From Xenorhabdus ehlersii (GTDB lineage Bacteria > Pseudomonadota > Gammaproteobacteria > Enterobacterales > Enterobacteriaceae), in contig NZ_RAQI01000002.1 of NCBI RefSeq assembly GCF_003610465.1, positions 248,001 to 312,000 on the forward strand: a stretch of DNA of 64,000 nt. The letters are read 5' to 3'. Position numbers and translations under genes: made by a program. A model generated the notes under the pieces. That model had not been told where the DNA came from. It did not search any database and worked only from the letters and a program-made list of their open reading frames with translations. Positions 9,023 through 18,873 of this stretch are shown here, piece after piece (the first letter of the stretch is position 1; each line of letters starts with the position of its first letter).

Positions 9023-9752
9023 GTATTGTCATCCCTCTGGTTTCATGCAACTGACCGTCAATAATGCGTAATTCGCGCTGCATATGGTTCGCAACCATAG
9101 CATCATGGGTTATTACGACCAGCGTCATCGCTTTGTCTGTATGAAGGGAAGAAAGTAGCAATAAAATTTCTTCTGCGGTTTGGCGATCCAGATTACCGGT
9201 AGGTTCATCAGCCAGCAGTAACGAAGGTTCTCCGGCCAACGCTCTGGCGAGCGCCACTCGTTGTCGCTGCCCGCCGGATAGATCTGCCGGATAATGAGCT
9301 ACACGATGTGATAGACCAACCAAATGTAGTTTTTCTCTGGCAATTTTATAGGCTTGTGAGGCAGAAATACCGCGGTAAAGAAGTGGCAGAGCAACGTTTT
9401 CTGTCGCTGTCATTCCAGCTAACAAATGAAAACTTTGAAAAACAAAACCAATTTCTTTATTGCGCATTCTGGCTCTGAGGTCAGTATCTGCTGTTGACAT
9501 ATCAACACCACAAAGAAAATACTCACCTGAGGTGGGCTTATCCAGTAAGCCAAGGATATTCAATAAGGTGCTTTTACCTGAACCTGATGTTCCGACAATA
9601 GCACAGCTTTGACCAGCATAAATTTGTGCCGTTATATTTTTTAGAATCGGGACTTCCCCCTCTCCACCCTGTTGATAAACACGGGTTAATCGCTGCATAT
9701 TGATAACCGGCGATATTGGTATTGTGGGATAAATCGAATTTATAGTATCCAT
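9015..9752 (-). CDS. ABC transporter ATPase (MacB/LolD-like)
   Basis: A 245-residue nucleotide-binding subunit with Walker A GTSGSGKSTLL (near residue 56), the signature LSGGQRQR, Walker B LLADEPTGN and the H-loop VITHD. It resembles the LolD/MacB group that pairs with FtsX-type permeases. It is the first gene of the exporter operon. The order is ATPase, permease, TolC-like channel, adaptor, each overlapping the next. A small secreted peptide gene begins 357 bases away in the opposite direction, so the peptide may be the cargo, but that is inference. Confidence 0.9.
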   Translation of the reverse strand: MDTINSIYPTIPISPVINMQRLTRVYQQGGEGEVPILKNITAQIYAGQSCAIVGTSGSGKSTLLNILGLLDKPTSGEYFLCGVDMSTADTDLRARMRNKEIGFVFQSFHLLAGMTATENVALPLLYRGISASQAYKIAREKLHLVGLSHRVAHYPADLSGGQRQRVALARALAGEPSLLLADEPTGNLDRQTAEEILLLLSSLHTDKAMTLVVITHDAMVANHMQRELRIIDGQLHETRGMTIHA

Positions 9753-10109
9753 TATTTTTATAATATCCCCTTGCTTTAATATCTATCTTTATAAAATAGA
9801 TCCAATTTTCAACTTAATTAATAAGCGGATAATTAGATTGCATTAAATAAATATTGTTATTGTACATGACATTGCAATTACCAATAATTTATTCTCCTCA
9901 TGAAAATAATAGCCAAATAATTATTGATCATAAATTATGATAATAGAGATTATATTTCTAATCCAGAATATAAAAATACAATCAGTTTCTAAATTTTGAA
10001 ATTGCAATATCGCCAGGTGGTGATTTAGATTTAGCGTGCGTTATCAAGTAAGACGTTATCAGTAATATATTTAAGTTCTAAATTCTAAAACTATTACAGG
10101 AGAATGTTT
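9753..10109. promoter_or_regulatory. divergent AT-rich promoter region between exporter operon and peptide gene
   Basis: These 357 bases separate two divergent genes and must hold both promoters. They are very AT-rich with many short A and T runs. I see no clear palindromic operator. An AGGAG ribosome site for the peptide gene lies at 10098-10102. Confidence 0.5.
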
Positions 10110-10388
10110 ATGTTAAAGAAATTATTGGCAGTTGGGGCGTTATCAGCAGTATTGCTCGGAGGAATTGGGACTGCATCGGCCTCAGGAAAAAGCTTCGGAT
10201 GTTCTGTTGTAGATCAAGTTCCACAAAAGAATGGCGATATTTATACTCAATATGTTATTCATAAAGGCAATAGTTTTGCTAATGCATTTACTGATAAGAA
10301 GACCAAAATCACATGGTATTTAAAAATAGGTGGTAAAAGTTGTGGTAATGGATATTATTATGCCTTCTATGAAGGTAGAAAATATTAA
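10110..10388 (+). CDS. small secreted cysteine-containing peptide, unknown function
   Basis: The product is 92 residues from the ATG at 10110, which has AGGAG seven bases upstream. An in-frame ATG six bases earlier sits too close to that site. Residues 1-24 are a textbook signal peptide ending in ASA, so the mature product is about 68 residues beginning SGKSFGCSVVD. It is basic, rich in G, K and Y, with two cysteines (in FGCSV and KSCGNGYYY) that could form one disulfide. It is transcribed away from a complete MacAB-TolC-like exporter operon. Periplasmic peptides are known cargo of such pumps (MacAB exports heat-stable enterotoxin II). A toxin or bacteriocin role is possible but unproven, and I do not recognise the family. 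Confidence 0.75.
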   Translation: MLKKLLAVGALSAVLLGGIGTASASGKSFGCSVVDQVPQKNGDIYTQYVIHKGNSFANAFTDKKTKITWYLKIGGKSCGNGYYYAFYEGRKY

Positions 10389-10408
10389 CAGCACCCCCTA
10401 AAATCTCA

Positions 10409-10444
10409 AATAAGTATCCCCTGAATAACAGGCGGATACTTATT
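10409..10444. terminator. bidirectional terminator between peptide gene and pntB
   Basis: AATAAGTATCC and GGATACTTATT pair perfectly over 11 bases around a 14-base loop, and CTC/GAG can extend the stem. It lies between two convergent genes. On the minus side it is followed by TTTGAGATTTT. Confidence 0.65.
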
Positions 10445-10458
10445 CGAGGTTATTTGAG

Positions 10459-11862
10459 TTATAAAGCCCGAAGAATGGCTTCTACACTTTCTTTAGCATC
10501 ACCAAACAACATTTGTGTATTATCTTTAAAGAATAATGGATTTTGTACTCCGGAATATCCCGTATTCATCGAACGTTTAAATACGATGACATTTTGTGCT
10601 TTCCAAACCTCCAAAACTGGCATGCCAGCAATAAGGCTTGAAGGATCTTCCTGAGCGGCTGGGTTTACGGTGTCATTGGCTCCTATCACTAAAACCGTAT
10701 CCGTTTCAGAAAAATCGTCATTAATTTCATCCATTTCCAAGACAATATCGTAAGGAACTTTAGCTTCAGCAAGTAATACGTTCATATGACCTGGCAACCG
10801 TCCCGCAACGGGGTGAATGCCAAAGCGAACATTTATGCCCTTCTCACGTAATTTCGCTGTAATGTCATGCACAGGATACTGCGCTTGAGCAACTGCCATA
10901 CCGTAGCCTGGAGTAATGATAACGGAAGTGGAATTTTTCAACAGTTCAGCGACATCTTCCGCAGTTGTTTCGCGGTACTCTCCTAGCTCTTGATCATCCC
11001 CTGAAGAACTGCCATCTGTACCGAAACCACCAGCAATGACACTGATAAAGGAACGGTTCATCGCCTTACACATAATATAAGAAAGGATTGCCCCCGAAGA
11101 ACCCACTAAAGCGCCTGTGACGATCAACAAGTCATTACTTAACATGAAACCGGCTGCCGCAGCCGCCCAGCCTGAATATGAGTTCAGCATGGAAATAACG
11201 ACCGGCATATCTGCACCGCCAATCGAGGCAACTAAATGCCAGCCAAAAGCGAGAGCGATAACTGTCATCACCAGTAAAGTGAAGACTTGCAAGCCAACAC
11301 TTTCTGTTTTGATAAAGGTGAACATTAAGATCAAGGATACAACCAATGCTGCCAGATTAAGTTTGTGCCGATGTGGCAGCACCAATGGCTTGGATGAGAT
11401 TTTCCCACGTAATTTACCAAATGCGACAACCGAGCCAGTGAAGGTTACAGCACCAATAAATACCCCAAGGAAAACTTCTGTCAGATGAATATTTTCCATA
11501 ATGGAGCTGGCAAAATTCTCATGGGTGATAAAACTATTGAACCCAACCAGAACCGCCGCCAATCCGACAAAACTGTGCAGGATAGCCACCAATTCTGGCA
11601 TTTCAGTCATCTCCACTTTTTTGGCAAGACGAATACCAATAACTGCCCCGATGACCATCGCTAAAATAATCCAGCCAATTTTGCCAGTATCAGGCCCTAA
11701 GATTGTGGCAACCAGCGCAATTGCCATACCAACGATACCAAAAATGTTACCGCGTCTGGCGCTTTCGTGGCGGGAAAGTCCGGCAAGGCTGAAAATGAAC
11801 AAAATGGCGGCAACAATATAGGCTGCTGTCACTATTCCGTGCGATATTACTCCGTTCGACAT
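10459..11862 (-). CDS. pntB: NAD(P) transhydrogenase subunit beta
   Basis: A 467-residue beta subunit of the proton-translocating transhydrogenase, which uses the proton gradient to pass hydride from NADH to NADP+. About nine membrane helices occupy residues 1-270. The C-terminal NADP-binding domain III follows, with the motif [16 protein letters not shown]. Length agrees with E. coli PntB (462). It is 12 bases downstream of pntA in the same operon. It ends before a shared hairpin facing the secreted peptide gene. Confidence 0.97.
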   Translation of the reverse strand: MSNGVISHGIVTAAYIVAAILFIFSLAGLSRHESARRGNIFGIVGMAIALVATILGPDTGKIGWIILAMVIGAVIGIRLAKKVEMTEMPELVAILHSFVGLAAVLVGFNSFITHENFASSIMENIHLTEVFLGVFIGAVTFTGSVVAFGKLRGKISSKPLVLPHRHKLNLAALVVSLILMFTFIKTESVGLQVFTLLVMTVIALAFGWHLVASIGGADMPVVISMLNSYSGWAAAAAGFMLSNDLLIVTGALVGSSGAILSYIMCKAMNRSFISVIAGGFGTDGSSSGDDQELGEYRETTAEDVAELLKNSTSVIITPGYGMAVAQAQYPVHDITAKLREKGINVRFGIHPVAGRLPGHMNVLLAEAKVPYDIVLEMDEINDDFSETDTVLVIGANDTVNPAAQEDPSSLIAGMPVLEVWKAQNVIVFKRSMNTGYSGVQNPLFFKDNTQMLFGDAKESVEAILRAL

Positions 11863-11874
11863 AAGTTTTACCCC

Positions 11875-13410
11875 TTATCCTTTACGAAACATTTTCAGCA
11901 TACGTTGAGTGACAGTAAAGCCACCAAAAATATTGATGCTGGCAATTAACACAGCAATGAATGAGAAGAAACTCACCCATCCCCCTTCACCAATTTGCAG
12001 TACAGCACCAACTACAATTATCCCTGAAATAGCGTTGGTGACGGACATTAATGGCGTATGCAACGAATGGCTGACATTCCAGACAACGTAATATCCCACC
12101 ACACAGGACAAGGCAAAAACAGTAAAATGAGATAAGAATTCTTTCGGTGCAACATGTGCTAACCAGCCATACAAAATTATTACTAGCGCGAGCGCTCCAT
12201 ACTTCAGCCATGGAGATTTGGGCTTTTCTGCTGGTTTCTCCTCTTTTTTTACTGATGTCGGCTTGGTAGTTATTGATTGCTCTGAAACCTGGATAGGTGG
12301 AGCTGGCCATGTGATTTCACCTTGTTTAATGACAGTGACGCCACGTACAACAACATCATCAAAATCAATGATGATTTCTCCATTTTTTTCTTTGCACAGT
12401 AGTTTCAGCAAATTGACTAAGTTTGATCCATAGAGTTGTGATGATTGGGTGGGCAATCGGCTGGGCAGGTCGGTATAGCCAATAATTTTCACCCCATTTG
12501 CTGTAACGACAAGCTTATTGGCTTGCGTATATTCACAGTTACCGCCATTTTGGGCAGCCAGATCAACAATCACGCTACCAGGTTTCATGGAATCAACCAT
12601 CTCTTTTGTGATAAGTCGTGGTGCCGGCTTCCCCGGAATCAATGCTGTTGTAACGATAATGTCTACTTCTTTTGCTTGTGCAGTAAACAGTTCCATTTCT
12701 GCTTTGATAAAAGCTTCTGACATTACTTTTGCATAACCGTCACCACTGCCTGCTTCTTCTTTAAAATTCAATTCTAAGAATTCAGCTCCCATGCTTTGAA
12801 CTTGTTCTTTGACTTCCGGTCGTGTATCAAAAGCACGGACAATCGCACCCAAGCTACCGGCAGCGCCAATTGCCGCTAATCCGGCAACCCCCGCGCCAAT
12901 AATCATGACCTTAGCTGGTGGTATTTTGCCTGCCGCTGTAATTTGCCCTGTGAAAAAACGACCAAATTCATGGGCGGATTCGACAATAGCGCGATAACCA
13001 GCAATATTTGCCATTGAACTGAGAGCATCTAAAGATTGTGCGCGGGAAATGCGTGGAACTGCGTCCATAGCAAGAACAGTTACCTTGCGTTCTGCTAATT
13101 TTTCTATTAATAGCGGATTTTGTGCTGGCCAAATAAAACTAATTAGTGTGGCACCTTCTTTCATTAAAGCAATTTCATCATCTTCAGGGGCGTTTACTTT
13201 TAAAATGATATCTGATTGCCAAACTTGATGGATTTCCGCTATATCAGCTCCTGCTTTTTTATAAGCAACATCATCAAAACTAGCAAGTTGCCCTGCTCCT
13301 GTCTCAACTGTGACGTTAAACCCCAATTTCTGCAATTGCTCCACGGTTGATGGTGTGGCAGCAACGCGTGCCTCATTGGAAAGTCGCTCTTTTGGTACAC
13401 CAATACGCAT
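11875..13410 (-). CDS. pntA: NAD(P) transhydrogenase subunit alpha
   Basis: A 511-residue alpha subunit. Residues 1-375 form the soluble NAD(H)-binding domain I, which resembles alanine dehydrogenase, with the Rossmann motif [19 protein letters not shown] charged linker follows (near 375-400), then three to four C-terminal membrane helices of domain II. It begins [10 protein letters not shown], like E. coli PntA (510 residues). With pntB it makes the inner membrane complex that supplies NADPH. ydgH is encoded divergently, the same arrangement as in E. coli. Confidence 0.97.
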   Translation of the reverse strand: MRIGVPKERLSNEARVAATPSTVEQLQKLGFNVTVETGAGQLASFDDVAYKKAGADIAEIHQVWQSDIILKVNAPEDDEIALMKEGATLISFIWPAQNPLLIEKLAERKVTVLAMDAVPRISRAQSLDALSSMANIAGYRAIVESAHEFGRFFTGQITAAGKIPPAKVMIIGAGVAGLAAIGAAGSLGAIVRAFDTRPEVKEQVQSMGAEFLELNFKEEAGSGDGYAKVMSEAFIKAEMELFTAQAKEVDIIVTTALIPGKPAPRLITKEMVDSMKPGSVIVDLAAQNGGNCEYTQANKLVVTANGVKIIGYTDLPSRLPTQSSQLYGSNLVNLLKLLCKEKNGEIIIDFDDVVVRGVTVIKQGEITWPAPPIQVSEQSITTKPTSVKKEEKPAEKPKSPWLKYGALALVIILYGWLAHVAPKEFLSHFTVFALSCVVGYYVVWNVSHSLHTPLMSVTNAISGIIVVGAVLQIGEGGWVSFFSFIAVLIASINIFGGFTVTQRMLKMFRKG

Positions 13411-13705
13411 AATGTTTCCTTCTTTAAGAATGAAATATTGCTGATTATTACCTTGTTGATGCCTATTTAACGATTAGATTGACTTTATTGCTGCTATCAG
13501 CAAAACCTATCAATAGAATACCAAATAGTAACTTAATGAAAATAATGTCAAAGAATTATCATAAAATCAGAAAAACAAAATGACCTTTTAATGTAAACAA
13601 TTATTTAGATCGTATAACTTACTATATTTATTAAAATTCTTAGTGTCATCTACTAAAAGCTAGCAATCGTTTCTTTATAGGGCATAATTTCTTGCGACAA
13701 TTGGC

Positions 13706-13723
13706 ATTATTACATGTAATAAT
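13706..13723. promoter_or_regulatory. perfect 18-base palindrome upstream of ydgH
   Basis: ATTATTACATGTAATAAT is a perfect inverted repeat with no spacer, centred about 82 bases before the ydgH start in the 386-base pntA-ydgH divergent region (13411-13796). Its size and position fit an operator for a dimeric regulator. The regulator is not identified. Confidence 0.45.
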
Positions 13724-13796
13724 TGCGTTCTATGTGATGCATAACAATGTTCAGCACGTTATAAATATTTTAATGCGCAAGGCGAAAGGATTTTTT

Positions 13797-14750
13797 ATGA
13801 AGCTGAAGACAACGATCATCGCGACTGCGGTGTTCTCACTAACCACGATGACCGCTGCACATGCGGCTAAAGAATTAACTCCAGAACAAGCGGCAGAGCT
13901 TAAACCTTTTGAGCGGATCTCAGTTACTGGTCGTTTTAATGCAATTTATGAAGCTGCGGATGCGGTTTCCCGTCAGGCCGATAAAAAAGGCGCTGACAGT
14001 TTTTATATTCAAAGTCTTGATGATCTTAATGGACGAGGTAATTTGCGTGTTGTCGCCGATTTGTACTATAAAGATGCGGAAAAAGCAGATAAAACACCTA
14101 ACTATCGCATCTATCGTGGCATCAAAGAGTTACCTAAAACTGAAGCCATTACTTTAGAGCCTTTCGATACTGTCACAGTGAATGGTTATTTCCCGACTGA
14201 TCCTGACCTGAAAGAAGCTATCGCTAAGGCGGCTAAAAAGAAAGATGCAGCATCTTTCTTTATTGTCCGTGACATTGCACCAAATAATGGTGGAAACCAA
14301 ATAGTCACAGCGTATGTTTATAAAGAAGATGCGCCCAAGCGTAAGGTTCAGTCTAGTGAAGCTGTGATCCCAGCCGATTCTGAAGCAGGACGCCAGGCTC
14401 TGGCTCAAGGTGGAGAGGAAGCCAAGAAAGTCGAAATTCCAGGTGTTGCTTCTTCAACTTCAACAAGCAATGTGGTTGGTCGCTTTTTTGAAACCCAGAC
14501 ATCAAAAGGTGGCCGTTACACTGTAACTTTACCTGATGGCACAAAAATTCAAGAGTTGAATAAAGCATCCGCCGCTCTGATGGCTCCATTTGATTCCGTC
14601 ACCTTTTCTGGTTATTACACTACTGCACCTGAAGTTTCTTATCAGGTTGCTAAGCGTGCAGCAGAGAAAGGCGCAAAATACTACCATATCACACGAGAAT
14701 GGCAATCTAATGGTGGTAACGTTACCATCAGTGCAGATTTATTCAAATAA
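13797..14750 (+). CDS. ydgH: periplasmic YdgH/BhsA-domain protein
   Basis: From the ATG at 13797 (AAAGGA just upstream) the product is 317 residues, against 314 in E. coli YdgH. An upstream in-frame extension to 13692 lacks a ribosome site and would bury the signal peptide. Residues 1-21 are a signal peptide ending AHA. The mature part holds three repeats of the DUF1471/YdgH-BhsA-McbA domain, each ending in a strand such as GGNVTISADLFK; the repeats start near residues 32, 112 and 246. Members of this family are linked to stress and envelope responses. Synteny with pntA and arcD is conserved. It ends before a strong hairpin terminator. Confidence 0.92.
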   Translation: MKLKTTIIATAVFSLTTMTAAHAAKELTPEQAAELKPFERISVTGRFNAIYEAADAVSRQADKKGADSFYIQSLDDLNGRGNLRVVADLYYKDAEKADKTPNYRIYRGIKELPKTEAITLEPFDTVTVNGYFPTDPDLKEAIAKAAKKKDAASFFIVRDIAPNNGGNQIVTAYVYKEDAPKRKVQSSEAVIPADSEAGRQALAQGGEEAKKVEIPGVASSTSTSNVVGRFFETQTSKGGRYTVTLPDGTKIQELNKASAALMAPFDSVTFSGYYTTAPEVSYQVAKRAAEKGAKYYHITREWQSNGGNVTISADLFK

Positions 14751-14779
14751 TCATACATTATAGTTCAGCCATTTTTGAA

Positions 14780-14810
14780 AAAGGCACAAAGAACACTTGT
14801 GCCTTTTTTA
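14780..14810 (+). terminator. rho-independent terminator of ydgH
   Basis: AAAGGCACAA and TTGTGCCTTT form a perfect ten-pair stem with a seven-base loop, followed directly by TTTT. Confidence 0.9.
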
Positions 14811-15244
14811 TCGGATTTCTTTGGTATTTCATGATTCATTGGCCTCAATAACCTCCTATAAATTAACAATTCAATAACGTTATAATGGCGGCATGATTTG
14901 CAGATTATCCTGTTTATTCTTCCTTTCCATTAATACCATTTACATAATTGTTTGTTATTTGTTTCAATGGCGTAAAATATACAAATAATATTTCCCAAAG
15001 TGCTTATCCTGTAATCATCTCCATGTTTATTAAGGTAATAACACACATTAGAAAAATTATCCGTAATTTGTTTTCTTACTCCTCTGCATAATTTTATGCA
15101 TAAAATTTATATTTTTTTGCATAGTAAACCATTGCATACAATCCTTTCACTCCGTAGAATCGCCCTGTTTTTAGATTTATCGACTAAATCCGTTCTGCAA
15201 TCCATCGCATGGATGCAATAAATGTCCAATATGTGTTCGATATT

Positions 15245-15260
15245 CAGAACAAGTGTTCTG
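15245..15260. promoter_or_regulatory. inverted repeat just upstream of arcD, possible operator
   Basis: CAGAAC-AAGT-GTTCTG lies 38 bases before the arcD start. The long ydgH-arcD spacer (14811-15298) also holds overlapping TGCATAA/TTATGCA palindromes at 15085-15104. No open frame is supported in this spacer, and I cannot name a regulator. Confidence 0.35.
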
Positions 15261-15298
15261 GCTAATCGTGTCGATTATATTTTTTTAGGAACGTATCT

Positions 15299-16690
15299 TT
15301 GGAAAAGAAATTAGGCCTTACGTCTCTGACCGCACTGGTACTCAGTTCTATGGTCGGTGCCGGCGTATTCAGTTTGCCGCAAAACATGGCGCAAGTAGGC
15401 AGTCCTGCTGCATTAATGATTGGTTGGGGAATAACAGGCATAGGTATTCTCTTTTTAGCCACTTCCTTACTTTTACTTTCACGACTGCGCCCTGATTTGG
15501 ATAGCGGTATTTTTACTTACGCAAGAGAAGGTTTTGGGGAGTTAGTTGGATTCTGTTCTGCATGGGGATATTGGTTCTGTGCCATTATTGCCAATGTTTC
15601 TTATTTAGTTATTGTCTTTGCTGCGTTAAGTTTTTTCACTGATACCGAACACTCAGTAATTTTTGGTGATGGCAATACTTGGCAATCGTTAATCGGTGAG
15701 TCTATTTTACTTTGGTTTGTTCATTGGCTGGTATTGCGTGGTGTACAAACGGCTGCGGGAGTTAATTTGCTAGCGACAATGGCAAAATTATTACCATTGA
15801 CCCTATTTATTATCTTAGCTGTCATCGCTTTCAAAATGGATGTATTTTCTTTTGATTTCAGCGGCATTGAGATGGGCGTTCCTGTTTGGCAGCAAGTTAA
15901 AGACACGATGCTAATTACACTGTGGGTTTTTATCGGTGTTGAAGGTGCAGTTGTCGTTTCAGCCAGAGCCAAAAGACGCCAGGATATTGGTATCGCAACT
16001 GTACTAGCTGTGATTTCAGCATTAGGGGTATATGTGCTGGTTACGCTGCTTTCACTAGGGTTAGTCACCAGACCTGAATTAGCGGTTATGCGTAACCCTT
16101 CTATGGCAAGTTTGATGGTCGGGTTAATAGGTTCAGCGGGTGAAATTGTGATTGTTGCTGGTTTGATCATCTCTGTTTGTGGTGCTTACCTAAGCTGGAC
16201 AATCATGGCAGCAGAAGTACCATTTATCGCTTCCTTACACGGTTCATTCCCTAAAGTATTCAAAAAACAAAACAGCAGGAAAGCACCTGAGTCATCACTT
16301 TGGATCACAAATGGTGCGGTTCAACTCTCTTTGGTTTTAATTTGGTTAAGCGGCAGTAATTACAATACATTACTCTCTATTGCTTCTGAGATGATACTTG
16401 TCCCCTACTTTCTTGTCGGGGCATTTTTAGTGAAAGTTGCCTTTCAACGTGGTAGCCGTGCTTTACTCTTTATTGCTCTTGGTTCTTGTACTTATGGGTT
16501 ATGGTTACTTTATGCTTCGGGGCTCATGAACCTCTTACTTTCGGTAGTACTATACGTTCCCGGATTGCTGGTTTTTCTGTACGCTCGCAGACAAAATCAG
16601 GAAAGAGTACCATTAACGGTTACAGAAAAATCGACTATTGTGGTTTTGTTCTTGATAGCGCTCCCGTCTACATGGCAATTAATGCACTAA
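15299..16690 (+). CDS. arcD: arginine:ornithine antiporter-type APC permease
   Basis: 463 residues with about twelve membrane helices, very close to E. coli YdgI/ArcD (460 residues). The N-terminus MEKKLGLTSLTALVLSSM carries the APC-superfamily substrate-binding stretch, followed by VGAGVFSLPQNMA. It exchanges arginine for ornithine, or a related basic amino acid pair, across the inner membrane. The start codon is TTG at 15299 with AGGA nearby upstream; no ATG fits the conserved N-terminus. It follows ydgH as in E. coli. No arginine deiminase genes are adjacent here, so the pathway partner lies elsewhere. Confidence 0.9.
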   Translation: MEKKLGLTSLTALVLSSMVGAGVFSLPQNMAQVGSPAALMIGWGITGIGILFLATSLLLLSRLRPDLDSGIFTYAREGFGELVGFCSAWGYWFCAIIANVSYLVIVFAALSFFTDTEHSVIFGDGNTWQSLIGESILLWFVHWLVLRGVQTAAGVNLLATMAKLLPLTLFIILAVIAFKMDVFSFDFSGIEMGVPVWQQVKDTMLITLWVFIGVEGAVVVSARAKRRQDIGIATVLAVISALGVYVLVTLLSLGLVTRPELAVMRNPSMASLMVGLIGSAGEIVIVAGLIISVCGAYLSWTIMAAEVPFIASLHGSFPKVFKKQNSRKAPESSLWITNGAVQLSLVLIWLSGSNYNTLLSIASEMILVPYFLVGAFLVKVAFQRGSRALLFIALGSCTYGLWLLYASGLMNLLLSVVLYVPGLLVFLYARRQNQERVPLTVTEKSTIVVLFLIALPSTWQLMH

Positions 16691-16763
16691 TTTGGCTTCC
16701 AAGGCAACAGGTTTCCCAATCGCGAAAATCGCCGCAAAACTTAAAAAATTAACTATTCCAAAG

Positions 16764-16788
16764 AATCCGGCCTTTGTGCCGGTTTTTT
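16764..16788 (+). terminator. rho-independent terminator of arcD
   Basis: CCGGC and GCCGG pair around a six-base loop and are followed by six T. It lies about 75 bases past the arcD stop. Confidence 0.9.
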
Positions 16789-16851
16789 AATGTCCCTTTT
16801 TCTATTTTGAAAAGATAATGGTTGATTATGGATGAAAAAAAGAATTGATAA

Positions 16852-16867
16852 GTATGTTGTAACTAAA
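16852..16867. repeat. left copy of 16-base direct repeat flanking the fimbrial operon
   Basis: GTATGTTGTAACTAAA occurs here and again at 22558-22573 in the same orientation. The two copies lie just outside the fimbrial operon, one after the arcD terminator and one after the fimbrial terminator. They could be the footprint of an insertion or an attachment-like site. Confidence 0.6.
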
Positions 16868-17543
16868 GAAGTAAGACTCAGATCATTTTGTAACCAAACC
16901 ATAAAAATTAATTCTGCTTTTATATCTATATATTCTTCAAATATATAGAACTTGAACTATGGCAGAGTATTTATCATAAAGGCTTTATCAATAAAAAGTT
17001 AACTTTAAGCAAATGCAATTCATTTTCATTTAGCCTAAAAATAGATTTAACGTCTTACATTATTAAAATAATCAGATACAAAAATTAAAGAACAAAAGAC
17101 TAGTTACAAATAAATAATAAATATATAATATTTATTTAAAATTTTAACAAAAAAGTAAAATTCAAATATATTATATGTCTTGCATCATTTTTATTTTTAC
17201 AAAATGTCAGTAAATAATAATTAATCTTATAAAACAGAATAAAAACTCATTGATGTTCAGAAAAAAATCTATGTTATGCATAACAATTCTATTAATTTTC
17301 GCCTAATAGCTTAAAACTTCAAATTATGAGATTAGTCAAGTTATTATTTTGATCTTTTTTAATTACTCGCTACTATATTTTTTACCTCATCTGCTGATGA
17401 GAAAATATTAACTGTTGTTTCTTTGTTATTTTTTAGAAGTAAACCTAGGCAATCCGTTGCTGTATTTATATACGGAACAAACATTAACTCAATAATCTGT
17501 TTCTCTGTCGAATAAGTTCTTCAGAGGTGGGATGCATTAAAAA
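16868..17543. promoter_or_regulatory. very AT-rich leader region of the fimbrial operon
   Basis: Nearly 680 bases with no supportable gene, dominated by A and T runs. It must contain the fimbrial promoter, and its composition suits H-NS-type silencing, which is inference. I looked for an invertible switch with long inverted repeats and saw none. The ribosome site GAGGTGG is at about 17524-17530. Confidence 0.45.
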
Positions 17544-18074
17544 ATGAAAACCAAGTTAATTATTTCATCTTTATTTGTTTCATCGGTATTTATGTCCACG
17601 GCTCATGCTGCTGATGGGCAAATTAAATTTACGGGAAAAATTACCGCCACTGCCTGTAAAGTCGATTCAAATTCAGCTAATCAGACCGTAAATATGGGAA
17701 CTATCAGCTCGAGTTCATTTGCTGGGGCTTATAGTACTTCTGCCGCTACCCGTTTTAGTATCAAATTGACCGACTGCCCGAAAGATTATCAACAAGCTCA
17801 GGTCAAATTTGACGGCCAGCCAGATAGAGCCAGTAGCAGACTTTTAGCGTTAAACAGTAATGGAGGAGAGAATCCTGCCCAAGGTATCGCCATTGCACTT
17901 TATGAAGATGACAGTAATACCATGATCAATCTGGCAGAAAATTCACGTCCTCAGTATTTCTCGCAGAGAAAGACAGAGGAATTGAAATTCGTTGCCAAAT
18001 ACATGGCAACGGCTGAAACCGTGACTCCAGGTGCGGGTGACGCAGTCGCTAACTTCACTATTATCTATAACTAA
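17544..18074 (+). CDS. major fimbrial subunit (type 1/MR-P-like pilin)
   Basis: A 176-residue pilin. A signal peptide (residues 1-22, ending AHA) leads to a fimbrial domain with the conserved cysteine pair (ATACKVDS near residue 37 and LTDCPKD near 78). The C-terminus has the donor-strand type beta pattern ending ANFTIIYN, with the penultimate tyrosine used for chaperone recognition. Subunits are carried by the chaperone to the usher and joined by donor-strand exchange. It is the first of four fimbrial genes in the order pilin, chaperone, usher, tip adhesin. It resembles the Mrx/MR-P fimbriae of Xenorhabdus and Proteus in general layout. Confidence 0.9.
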   Translation: MKTKLIISSLFVSSVFMSTAHAADGQIKFTGKITATACKVDSNSANQTVNMGTISSSSFAGAYSTSAATRFSIKLTDCPKDYQQAQVKFDGQPDRASSRLLALNSNGGENPAQGIAIALYEDDSNTMINLAENSRPQYFSQRKTEELKFVAKYMATAETVTPGAGDAVANFTIIYN

Positions 18075-18154
18075 CTAACTATAACCAAAGGAAGTTATGG
18101 CAGGGAAGCCAAAACAATATCACTCTGGTCTAAATATTGTTTGGAGCGACCACT

Positions 18155-18841
18155 TTGAAATACTTTCGCATTTTAATTTTTATTCTTATCTGCATTTTTA
18201 ATACGAATATCTCTTTTGCTGGAGTCGTCATTGGCGGCACACGTGTTGTTTATATTAGTGACCAGAAAGAAACCTCTATTTCTATTAGCAATCCAGAAAC
18301 TGACATCTCTTACCTCATTCAATCGTGGGTTCAAGGTGAAGATGATGAAACTAAAGCCCCTTTTATTATCACTCCCCCACTTTTTAAATTAACAGCTGAG
18401 AATGAGAATGTTTTACGAATTGTTAAAATTGGCAATGAATTACCTGATGACAAAGAATCTTTGTTCTGGCTCAATATTAAGTCTATTCCTGCCACAACCA
18501 AATCAGAACAGAATCAATTGCAAATCACGGTAAAATCCCGGTTTAAGTTATTCTATCGCCCTGCCAACTTAGCCGGCAATGCCGGTATTGCTTATAAGGC
18601 TCTGAAGTTCAAAACCAATGGACACAAACTCATTGCAGAAAATCCAACGCCCTACTATATCTCTTTTTCTGCGTTGACCACCGGCAATAATGTAGAAAAT
18701 TATGAGATTAAATCTGCGGGGATGATCCCACCGTTTCAACAAGAGAATTGGGATATTCCTATTAAAAATATCAATCGAGTGACCTGGAAAACGATTAATG
18801 ATTTTGGTGGCGTAACACCAGAAGAAAGACGTGAGTTGTAG
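18155..18841 (+). CDS. periplasmic fimbrial chaperone (PapD-like)
   Basis: A protein of about 228 residues with a signal peptide and the two Ig-like domains of PapD chaperones. Visible features are the early strand VVIGGTRVVYISDQKETSIS, the WLNIKSIP motif and a C-terminal domain ending in VTWKTINDFGGVTPEERREL. The frame has no ATG at its start. The TTG at 18155 has GGAG eight bases upstream and gives a compact signal peptide (MKYFRILIF), so it was chosen over the TTG at 18137. It folds pilins and caps them until delivery to the usher, whose gene starts 32 bases downstream. Confidence 0.88.
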   Translation: MKYFRILIFILICIFNTNISFAGVVIGGTRVVYISDQKETSISISNPETDISYLIQSWVQGEDDETKAPFIITPPLFKLTAENENVLRIVKIGNELPDDKESLFWLNIKSIPATTKSEQNQLQITVKSRFKLFYRPANLAGNAGIAYKALKFKTNGHKLIAENPTPYYISFSALTTGNNVENYEIKSAGMIPPFQQENWDIPIKNINRVTWKTINDFGGVTPEERREL

Positions 18842-18873
18842 GATAGTTGGTATATCAAAATTAAAAATTTATT

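Noticed and set aside
15085..15100. Possible ArgR box before arcD
   Set aside because: The half-sites TGCAT/ATGCA are separated by six bases rather than four and each has a mismatch.
16868..17543. Invertible fimbrial promoter switch
   Set aside because: No long inverted repeat pair is visible and the adjacent genes do not encode a recombinase.
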